From positions 1 to 6,156 of the forward strand of contig JAHFPR010000122.1 in the NCBI GenBank assembly GCA_023269645.1: DNA of 6,156 nucleotides, given 5' to 3'. Of this stretch, positions 1-4,920 are shown one piece after another (the stretch's first letter is position 1; every line of letters begins with the position of its first letter). Origin of the DNA: Alphaproteobacteria bacterium (GTDB lineage: Bacteria; Pseudomonadota; Alphaproteobacteria; Rickettsiales; UBA8987). The notes beneath the pieces were generated by a model. The model made no database searches. It had not been told where the DNA came from and was given only the letters and a program-made list of their open reading frames with translations. The position numbers and the translations under genes are program-made.

Positions 1-1370
1 TCACCAACGACGATTTTATCCGCACCACCGAGGATTGCCACAGGAAAGCCGCACAGGCACTGTGGCGAAAAATGGAGGCGAATGGCTGGATATACAAGGA
101 TAAATACGGCGGCTGGTATGCCGTGCGGGATGAAGCCTATTACCAGGAATCCGAACTGGTGGAAAGTGGGGGCAAAAAACTCGCTCCCACCGGCGCGGAA
201 GTGGAATGGGTGGAGGAGGAAAGCTGGTTCTTCGCACTGGATAAATTCCAGCAGAAACTGCTCGATTTTTATGAAGCACACCCGGATTTCGTGATACCGG
301 AATCGCGCTATAACGAGGTGAAAAGTTTTGTGAAAGGCGGCCTGAAGCCGCTTTCTATCTCCCGCACGACGTTCGATTGGGGGATTGCTGTGCCAGAGAA
401 GGAGCAGGGAGCGGGGAGCAGGGATACATCATCCCCTCATCACGTCATGTACGTATGGATTGACGCGCTCACGAATTATCTGACGGCGGTGGGGTATCCG
501 GATACGGAGAGCGAGAAGTTCCGGAAATTCTGGGGCACGAAGGATGATCCCCGCGCGGTGCACATCGTGGGGAAGGATATTCTGCGCTTCCATGCGGTGT
601 ATTGGCCGGCGTTCCTGATGGCAGCGGATTTGCCTTGCCCGAAGCAGATTGTCGCGCATGGCTGGTGGACCATTGAGGGGCAGAAAATGAGCAAATCCCT
701 CGGCAATGTCATCCCGCCGAAAGAACTGGTGGAAAGTTACGGGCTGGATGCAACGCGCTATTTCATGCTCCGTGCCATGCCCTTCGGCAATGACGGCGAT
801 TTCAGCCGCGTCCGCGCGGTGGAACTGGTGAATGCGGATTTGGCGAACAATATCGGCAATCTGGCGCAGCGTGTGCTGAAAATGATTGCCAAGAATTGCG
901 GTGGGAAAGTGCCGGAATATCAGGGCGTGGAGTTGCGCGATCAGGATAAAATATTGCTGGAATTATCGCGTGTTACGCGGCAGGAAACTCCGCAGAAAGT
1001 TATCGAAGATATGGAAAAATGCCGTTTCGATAGTATCATGGATGGTATTATTGAAGCATCGAAAAATGCCAATGAATATATTGACCGCGAAGCACCCTGG
1101 ACACTCGCCAAGGAAGGCAAAGTGGAACTTCGTGATGCGGTGCTGTACCGTCTTGCGGATGTGGTGTGCGCTATCGCCATCATGCTCCAGCCCTTCTGCC
1201 CTTCCTCGGCGGCGAAAATTCTGGTACAATTGGGATATGACGCGGCGGAGGCTGCGCGTGGCATCCCGTTCGAGCAGTTGAAACCGGAATACGCGCTCAA
1301 GCCCGGAACGCCCCTGCCTGAACCGGAAGGCGTGTTCCCCCGGCTGGAGGTGAAGAAGGATGATGCATAA
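1..1370 (+). CDS. metG: Methionyl-tRNA synthetase, 5'-truncated by the window edge
   Basis: Class I aminoacyl-tRNA synthetase that charges tRNA-Met in the cytoplasm. The frame is already open at base 3 (TNDDFIRTTE), so the true start, the Rossmann HIGH motif and roughly the first 80-100 residues lie upstream of the window; 455 residues are visible. Seen motifs are YGGWYAVRDEAYY, VEWVEEESWFF, HVMYVWIDALTNYL at about 441-482, HIVGKDILRFH at 561-593 and the catalytic loop KMSKS at 684-698. An alpha-helical anticodon-binding domain follows (NADLANNIGNLAQRVL). The protein stops soon after that domain, so it lacks the C-terminal EMAP-like tRNA-binding domain, which is usual for alphaproteobacterial MetRS. 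Oddity: between the conserved VP and HVMYVW stand about 15 residues (EKEQGAGSRDTSSPH) where the family usually has about four; this extra stretch is built on a heptamer repeat. Its last codons contain the ribosome binding site and start codon of the next gene, which implies cotranscription. Confidence 0.97.
   Translation, partial: TNDDFIRTTEDCHRKAAQALWRKMEANGWIYKDKYGGWYAVRDEAYYQESELVESGGKKLAPTGAEVEWVEEESWFFALDKFQQKLLDFYEAHPDFVIPESRYNEVKSFVKGGLKPLSISRTTFDWGIAVPEKEQGAGSRDTSSPHHVMYVWIDALTNYLTAVGYPDTESEKFRKFWGTKDDPRAVHIVGKDILRFHAVYWPAFLMAADLPCPKQIVAHGWWTIEGQKMSKSLGNVIPPKELVESYGLDATRYFMLRAMPFGNDGDFSRVRAVELVNADLANNIGNLAQRVLKMIAKNCGGKVPEYQGVELRDQDKILLELSRVTRQETPQKVIEDMEKCRFDSIMDGIIEASKNANEYIDREAPWTLAKEGKVELRDAVLYRLADVVCAIAIMLQPFCPSSAAKILVQLGYDAAEAARGIPFEQLKPEYALKPGTPLPEPEGVFPRLEVKKDDA
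400..424 (+). repeat. GGGAGCR heptamer tandem repeat inside metG
   Basis: Read in sevens, bases 400-427 are AGGAGCA, GGGAGCG, GGGAGCA, GGGATAC. The 10-mer GGAGCAGGGA therefore occurs at 401-410 and again at 415-424, exactly two units apart. The repeat lies in the extra residues of MetRS. Seven is not divisible by three, so only changes of three units would keep the frame. It could be slippage-derived or the remnant of an inserted repeat. Confidence 0.6.
1346..1351 (+). promoter_or_regulatory. Strong Shine-Dalgarno GGAGGT for the Cys-rich gene
   Basis: GGAGGT lies inside the last codons of metG, eight bases before ATG at 1360 (and eleven before a second in-frame ATG at 1363). It is the best ribosome binding site in this part of the window and favours a start at 1360 over the internal ATG at 1507, which has only GGCGGG one base upstream. 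Confidence 0.6.
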
Positions 1371-1947
1371 TTCCCCGTCATTCCCGCCAGCTTTTTCCAG
1401 AAAGGATTGGCGGGAATCCAGCGCGGCACGTCTGCGCCGCAGAAAACTTTTCGCTGCGTGGCGAACATGGATTCCCGCCAGTCTATCCTTACAAAAGCTG
1501 GCGGGAATGACGCTGCTTGGCTGTTTAGTATACCCCCTTCCCGCCCACGCTATCATGGGGCCGAAATGCGGCATCCAGAAGGAGCGCATCAACGGCAAGC
1601 TGGAGCAGGCCAAAGCCTGCATGACGGATGCGGATTGCGTCATTATTTCGCCGGGATGCGGCTATGGCTGCCAGCTTCCGCTGAACAAGGCCGTTTCCGG
1701 GGATATTATGTCCGACGCGGGGGTCTATGGCCAGAATTGCGGCGGGGATTGCGGCCCAAAGGATTGCCCGCCCCCGCCTTCGTTGGGCAAGGACGCGCAC
1801 GGCAAGGATATAGAGGTTGTGGCGGGCTGTGTGAGCAATGTGTGCAAAATCGTTCAACAGTTGAGTCCGGTAACGGTGACACCGCTGCCGGAGCGCACAC
1901 CTGTCCCTGCCCGCAGGCCTATCCCCAGGCCGATGCAGCACCCATGA
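1360..1947 (+). CDS. Cysteine-rich exported protein of unknown function, N-terminus carrying a repeat
   Basis: A 195-residue frame whose C-terminal two thirds look like a small secreted protein. From residue 50 there is a hydrophobic segment MTLLGCLVYPLPAHA ending in AHA, a plausible signal peptidase I site; the LLGC within it could instead be a weak lipobox. The mature part has ten cysteines, with the pattern KAC, DADC, SPGC, GYGC, QNC, GDC, KDC-PPPP, AGC, NVC. This recalls periplasmic Cys-rich proteins with an ACxTDADC motif, from memory only. A Pro/Arg-rich tail ends at the tatD start. Starts: ATG 1360 has an ideal GGAGGT and overlaps metG by 11 bases, but then residues of about 7-50 are encoded by palindromic element C. 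ATG 1507, the last part of the element, would give a 146-residue protein with a normal short signal peptide but a poor ribosome site. The ATGA overlap at 1944-1947 suggests translational coupling to tatD. Existence of the gene is likely; the start is uncertain. Confidence 0.7.
   Translation: MMHNSPSFPPAFSRKDWRESSAARLRRRKLFAAWRTWIPASLSLQKLAGMTLLGCLVYPLPAHAIMGPKCGIQKERINGKLEQAKACMTDADCVIISPGCGYGCQLPLNKAVSGDIMSDAGVYGQNCGGDCGPKDCPPPPSLGKDAHGKDIEVVAGCVSNVCKIVQQLSPVTVTPLPERTPVPARRPIPRPMQHP
1376..1512. repeat. Element C: 137-bp double-hairpin palindromic repeat
   Basis: A perfect 20-bp inverted repeat (1376-1395 against 1493-1512, CGTCATTCCCGCCAGCTTTT and its complement) encloses a 6-bp pair (AAGGAT 1402-1407, ATCCTT 1485-1490) and a perfect 13-bp pair (TGGCGGGAATCCA 1408-1420 against 1468-1480). 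Each half also folds alone: ATTCCCGCCA 1380-1389 with 1408-1417, and 1471-1480 with 1499-1508. The GC-rich core has a further CGCAG/CTGCG pair (1438-1442, 1454-1458). The termini resemble the dispersed GTCATTCCCGC...GCGGGAAT repeats known from many proteobacteria. It starts six bases after the metG stop and contains no gene of its own. Confidence 0.85.
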
Positions 1948-2744
1948 AGCAAGCATCCGCAGCACCCCTTCTGGTGGATTCGCACTGCCACCTCGATATG
2001 GTGGAGGAGCGCGGCATTCCGGTGGAAGAAGCGGTGCGGCGCGCGCGGGAGGCCGGTGTATGCGTGATGCAGACCATCTGTACGCGACTGGCGGATGCGC
2101 AGAAAATCATTGGTATCGCGGAACGGTTCGAGGGGGTCTATGCCTCCGTCGGCATCCACCCGCATGAGGCGGAGAAGGAAAGTGCCTCGGCGGAGCAGCT
2201 TATCCGGCTGGCGCAGCATCCCAAAGTCATCGGCATCGGCGAAACGGGGCTGGATTATTATTACGAGCACAGCCCGCGCGCGGAGCAGCAGCAGAATTTC
2301 CGCATCCACATCGCCGCCTCGCGGGAAACGGGGTTGCCGCTCATCGTGCACAGCCGCAGCGCGGATGAGGACACGGTGAATATTCTGCGGGAGGAAATGG
2401 CGGTGGGCGCGTTTCCGTTCCTGATCCATTGCTTCAGCTCCACGCGCTATCTCGCGGAGGAATCCATCACGCTCGGCGGGTATATTTCGCTTTCCGGCAT
2501 CCTGACCTTCGGCAAATCGGAGGAGTTGCGGGCGATTGTGAAAGAACTGCCGCTGGAACGCCTGCTGGTGGAAACCGACGCGCCATACCTCGCGCCCATG
2601 CCCCATCGCGGAAAAACCTGCGAACCTGCCTTCACGCGGCTGACGGCGGAGATGCTGGCGGAGATACGGGGGCTTTCCTATGAAGCGGTGGCCGCTGCCA
2701 CCACGGGAAATTTTTTCCGGCTGTTTGGGAAGGTAGTGCGGTAA
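1944..2744 (+). CDS. tatD: TatD-family metal-dependent hydrolase/DNase
   Basis: A 266-residue TIM-barrel amidohydrolase-fold enzyme of the TatD/YcfH family, whose characterised members are Mg/Zn-dependent 3'-5' exonucleases or DNases in the cytoplasm. All expected metal ligands are visible: H14 and H16 in VDSHCHLD, E100 in IGIGETGLDYYY, H136 in LIVHSR, H162 in LIHCFSS and D212 in LLVETDAPYLAP. Other family blocks are ASVGIHPHE (67-75) and the C-terminal TGNFFRLFG. Length is normal. ATG 1944 was chosen because the conserved VDSHCHLD begins eleven residues in; the same frame stays open upstream to 1407, but that part overlaps the Cys-rich gene and has no family similarity. No strong Shine-Dalgarno precedes it, consistent with coupling through the ATGA overlap. 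The metG-tatD neighbourhood is common in alphaproteobacteria. YcfH and TatD paralogues cannot be told apart here, so the symbol is the family name. Confidence 0.94.
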   Translation: MKQASAAPLLVDSHCHLDMVEERGIPVEEAVRRAREAGVCVMQTICTRLADAQKIIGIAERFEGVYASVGIHPHEAEKESASAEQLIRLAQHPKVIGIGETGLDYYYEHSPRAEQQQNFRIHIAASRETGLPLIVHSRSADEDTVNILREEMAVGAFPFLIHCFSSTRYLAEESITLGGYISLSGILTFGKSEELRAIVKELPLERLLVETDAPYLAPMPHRGKTCEPAFTRLTAEMLAEIRGLSYEAVAAATTGNFFRLFGKVVR

Positions 2745-3239
2745 TTATCTGCTGCGCACCAGCTCGGTATTTATCCTTGTATCGGAGCCAAGTTTTTCAA
2801 ACCGCTTGTTCAGGCCACCCACGACATCCTCCCAGCTTCGGGCGACAACATACCAGTCCGATTGCTGGAAGGTTCGGAAGCCCTGCACAGGGTCATCGTT
2901 GTTGAACTGGTGGATATTCCTATTGATTTCATCAAGCTGCTCGCTATCGTTAAGGATGGGAGATGGAGTAATTTCCAGGCCGAGGGGCTGTTTCTTGTCA
3001 TACTCTGTTTCCCCGTCACCGAGAATACTGCTGAAATGCACACTTAAATGCTCGCGCATCACGCCATAGCACTCCTCAAACACCTGCTGCAGTGCCTCCG
3101 CGATGGCCATGCGCTGTGCTGGCGCAAGGGCGACATCTGGATCATAGGAAACAGTTTCGTTGTCGCGGGGAAACCGATCAAAAGGATGATGGGTTTCCAG
3201 GCAATTGTAGAAAGCGTCTGTGTCAAAGCTGTTGCTCAT
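2745..3239 (-). CDS. Acidic hypothetical protein
   Basis: A 164-residue protein that I do not recognise. It is strongly acidic (about 29 Asp/Glu against about 15 Lys/Arg), with no signal peptide or membrane segment, so probably cytoplasmic. Residues of about 40-65 (PAQRMAIAEALQQVFEECYGVM) look like an amphipathic helix, and aromatic QSDWYVVARSW near residues 125-137 may form a core strand. There are two cysteines and no recognisable metal or nucleotide motif. Its TAA at 2745-2747 directly abuts the tatD stop at 2742-2744 on the other strand, with no intergenic space. ATG at 3237-3239 is preceded on its strand by an AT-rich palindrome with a TATAAT hexamer rather than by a clear Shine-Dalgarno. 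It interrupts the run of plus-strand genes and is probably an accessory gene. It is supported mainly by length and by filling the gap. Confidence 0.65.
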   Translation of the reverse strand: MSNSFDTDAFYNCLETHHPFDRFPRDNETVSYDPDVALAPAQRMAIAEALQQVFEECYGVMREHLSVHFSSILGDGETEYDKKQPLGLEITPSPILNDSEQLDEINRNIHQFNNDDPVQGFRTFQQSDWYVVARSWEDVVGGLNKRFEKLGSDTRINTELVRSR

Positions 3240-3242
3240 CCG

Positions 3243-3256
3243 TTAATTATAATTAA
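3243..3256. promoter_or_regulatory. AT-rich palindrome, possible -10 region for the divergent pair
   Basis: TTAATTATAATTAA is a perfect 14-bp palindrome in the 67-base gap between the minus-strand gene and murG. It contains TATAAT on both strands. On the minus strand a TTGCTA at 3274-3269 lies 15 bases upstream of that hexamer, which would put transcription start near the ATG at 3239 (almost leaderless). I see no good -35 for the murG direction. It may be an operator instead, or chance in AT-rich DNA. Confidence 0.3.
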
Positions 3257-3306
3257 TTCCGCTTTTCATAGCAATCTGAATATTTACACGCCCCTTCTCT
3301 CCCGCT

Positions 3307-4419
3307 ATGCTCCGCCGCATGAATGAAGCGAAATCCCATACCATCGTACTGGCATCCGGCGGCACGGGCGGCCATATCTTCCCGGCGGAGGCACTGGCCG
3401 AGGCACTGCGTGAGCGCGGCTGGCGCGTCGAGCTTATCACGGATCGGCGTTTCGAGAATTACGGCGGCGCGCTGAAAAACCACCCGTACCATATTCTCCG
3501 TTCCAGCATCGTCGGCGGCGGCTTTGTGAAGAAGCTGCGCGGCGTGGTGAACCTGACGCTGAGCTATTTCCAGGCGCGCGCGCTATTGGCGAAAATCCGC
3601 CCGGAAGCGGTGGTGGGCTTCGGCGGATACCCTTCCTTCCCCACCATGCTGGCCGCCGTGCACAAGAAATTCCCCACCGTCATTCATGAACAGAATTCCC
3701 TGCTGGGGCGCGCGAATTACGTGCTGGCGCGGAAGGTGAACGCCATCGCCACCTCGTTCCCGGAGGTTTCAGGCATCGAGGAAAGCGATATGCCGAAAGT
3801 GATGCTCATCGGCAACCCCGTGCGCCCCGCCGTCAAGGCATTGCGCAACATGGAATATCCCCGGTTCACCGACGCGGGGGTGCTGAAAATTCTGGTGACG
3901 GGCGGCAGCCAGGGTGCTTCCGTGTTCGGGCGCGTGCTGCCGGAGGCACTCAAGTTGCTGAGTGAGGAAAAACGCCGCCGTATCCGCATCGACCAGCAAT
4001 GCAGGCCGGCGGATATTGAGGAGGTGCGGAAAGCATATGCCGAGATGGGTGCGAGCGCGGATCTCGCCACGTTTTTCAACGATATTCCGGCGCGGCTGGC
4101 GACTTCACATCTGGTGATCGCGCGCGCGGGGGCTTCGACGATTGCGGAACTCGCGGTGGCCGGGCGGCCTGCGGTGCTCGTGCCCTATCCCCACGCGAAG
4201 GACGACCATCAAACCGCCAATGCCAACGCGCTCGAAGATGCAGGCGGCGGCTGGCTGATGCCGGAGGAAGCCTTCACCCCGGCGGCACTGGCGGCGAAGC
4301 TGGAATCCTTCCTCGCGCTCCCGGACACGCTGAACGAAGCCGCCGCCAAAGCGCGCTCCGTCGGCAACCCGGATGCGGATGTAAAACTCGCGGAAGTGGT
4401 GGAGCGCGTCATCGCCTGA
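3307..4419 (+). CDS. murG: UDP-GlcNAc:lipid I N-acetylglucosaminyltransferase (MurG)
   Basis: The glycosyltransferase that converts lipid I to lipid II on the inner face of the cytoplasmic membrane, the last intracellular step of peptidoglycan precursor synthesis. The GT-B fold is clear. The N-terminal lipid I domain has GGTGGHIFPA (18-27), GFGGYPS (104-110), HEQN (127-130) and the linker IGNPVR (168-173). The C-terminal UDP-GlcNAc domain has GGSQGA (199-204), DQQCRP (229-234), the ARAGASTIAEL loop (272-282) with the uracil/GlcNAc-binding glutamate region, and DDHQTANA (299-306). The 370-residue length is normal. Start: ATG 3307 or ATG 3319, neither with a clear Shine-Dalgarno; the conserved TIVLASGGTGGH starts soon after either. 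The last codons (V-I-A-stop) coincide with the left end of repeat element A, so the stop codon is part of the repeat. murC normally follows directly, but here two accessory genes intervene. Confidence 0.97.
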   Translation: MLRRMNEAKSHTIVLASGGTGGHIFPAEALAEALRERGWRVELITDRRFENYGGALKNHPYHILRSSIVGGGFVKKLRGVVNLTLSYFQARALLAKIRPEAVVGFGGYPSFPTMLAAVHKKFPTVIHEQNSLLGRANYVLARKVNAIATSFPEVSGIEESDMPKVMLIGNPVRPAVKALRNMEYPRFTDAGVLKILVTGGSQGASVFGRVLPEALKLLSEEKRRRIRIDQQCRPADIEEVRKAYAEMGASADLATFFNDIPARLATSHLVIARAGASTIAELAVAGRPAVLVPYPHAKDDHQTANANALEDAGGGWLMPEEAFTPAALAAKLESFLALPDTLNEAAAKARSVGNPDADVKLAEVVERVIA

Positions 4420-4501
4420 ATTTGCCAAAGGCAAATTCTAGGGCGATCTCGTGATACAGAGGGAGATGCTCCTAGAATCGCTCTGCGATTCAGGGCATGA
4501 C
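4408..4501. repeat. Element A: 94-bp double-hairpin repeat, left of the GIY-YIG gene
   Basis: It begins GTCAT and ends ATGAC. Hairpin 1: lower stem ATCGCC (4411-4416) with GGCGAT (4442-4447), a T/TAG internal loop, upper stem GAATTTGCC (4418-4426) with GGCAAATTC (4430-4438), and triloop AAA. Hairpin 2 mirrors it: lower stem ATGCTC (4466-4471) with GGGCAT (4494-4499, one G-T pair), a CTA/A internal loop, upper stem GAATCGC (4475-4481) with GCGATTC (4485-4491), and triloop TCT. An 18-base core (4448-4465) ending AGAGGGAG separates them. Bases 4472-4501 are the exact reverse complement of 4812-4841 in element B. There is no T-run, so it is not a standard terminator. Confidence 0.85.
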
Positions 4502-4518
4502 GAGTGTGGGGTCGTAAA

Positions 4519-4809
4519 ATGCAGAAACAATTTGCGGTCTACATCATGACGAATAAAAAAGAGGGTGTGCTTTATGTCGGCGTTACGTCTAATCTTCCCC
4601 AGCGCGTGTGGCAGCATAAGAATAAGGTAGTGGACGGTTTTACCAAGAAGTATAATTTACATCTGCTTGTGTGGTACGAGCAGCATGAGAATGCCGAAAG
4701 TGCAATCCTGCGAGAAAAACGGCTGAAGAAATATCGGAGGGAGGCAAAAATAAAACTGATAGAAAAAGACAATCCGGAATGGAAGGATTTATACGAAGCA
4801 TTATTTTAG
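4519..4809 (+). CDS. Small GIY-YIG nuclease-domain protein
   Basis: A 96-residue protein consisting of little more than one GIY-YIG domain, the minimal-length type found as stand-alone, often multicopy genes (the UPF0213/YhbQ-like group). Visible signature: VYI at 7-9 and YVG at 19-21 correspond to GIY and YIG, then R29, H33, FTKKY (41-45), the metal-binding glutamate in LREKRLKKY (E66), and DNPEW (84-88). The key catalytic residues Y8, Y19, R29 and E66 are present, so the nuclease is predicted to be active; the substrate is unknown. ATG 4519 was chosen because family members start just before this VYI motif and GGGG lies seven bases upstream; GTG 4504 would add five residues. The stop is TAG at full family length. 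The gene lies between inverted double-hairpin elements A and B. It is AT-richer than murG and murC, which suggests transfer. Confidence 0.9.
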   Translation: MQKQFAVYIMTNKKEGVLYVGVTSNLPQRVWQHKNKVVDGFTKKYNLHLLVWYEQHENAESAILREKRLKKYRREAKIKLIEKDNPEWKDLYEALF

Positions 4810-4811
4810 CT

Positions 4812-4905
4812 GTCATGCCCTGAATCGCAGAGCGATTCTAGGGGCATCTTATGCAAAAGAGGGAGATTGCCCTAGAATTTTGCTTCGCAAAATTCAGGCG
4901 ATGAC
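4812..4905. repeat. Element B: 94-bp double-hairpin repeat, right of the GIY-YIG gene
   Basis: It begins GTCAT two bases after the GIY-YIG stop and ends ATGAC. Hairpin 1: ATGCCC (4815-4820) with GGGCAT (4842-4847), and GAATCGC (4822-4828) with GCGATTC (4832-4838), triloop AGA. Hairpin 2: ATTGCC (4866-4871) with GGCGAT (4897-4902, one G-T pair), and GAATTTTGC (4875-4883) with GCAAAATTC (4887-4895), triloop TTC. The 18-base core (4848-4865) again ends AGAGGGAG. Arms are in the opposite order to element A. No T-run follows either hairpin. Confidence 0.85.
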
Positions 4906-4915
4906 GAAGGAAGGA
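4906..4915 (+). promoter_or_regulatory. Shine-Dalgarno GAAGGAAGGA for the small gene after element B
   Basis: A purine-rich ribosome binding site, with its last AGGA (4912-4915) five bases before ATG at 4921. It starts at the first base outside element B, so the repeat ends exactly where the translation signal begins. It supports the start at 4921 over an out-of-frame ATG at 4917. Confidence 0.55.
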
Positions 4916-4920
4916 AATGT

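Larger units (their letters stand above)
4408..4905 (+). mobile_element. Putative hairpin-flanked GIY-YIG cassette
   Basis: The unit consists of element A, the GIY-YIG gene and element B (498 bp). The inner 30 bases of A and B are perfect inverted repeats, and both elements are 94 bp. The gene fits tightly, 17 bases from A and two bases from B. The unit is AT-richer than murG and murC and separates two genes that are normally adjacent. I see no target-site duplication: the bases just outside are GGAGCGC on the left and GAAGGAAG on the right. Mobility is inferred from structure only; no transposition has been shown for this arrangement. Confidence 0.5.

Noticed and set aside
963..1643. Long antisense frames opposite metG and element C
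   Set aside because: They mirror metG and the repeat, have no recognisable domain and no start signals; typical shadows of GC-rich coding DNA.
1407..1943. Upstream extension of the tatD frame
   Set aside because: The frame is open, but TatD similarity begins just after ATG 1944 and the stretch is out of frame with the better-supported Cys-rich gene.
1854..2606. 250-codon minus-strand frame opposite tatD
   Set aside because: Arg/His-rich composition typical of an antisense shadow; TatD on the plus strand is unambiguous.
4408..4905. Rho-independent terminators or a CRISPR array
   Set aside because: Strong hairpins exist but none is followed by a T-run; only two repeat units occur, inverted and separated by a gene, so this is not a CRISPR array.
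4402..4912. Target-site duplication flanking the GIY-YIG cassette
   Set aside because: The bases outside element A (GGAGCGC) and element B (GAAGGAAG) do not match.
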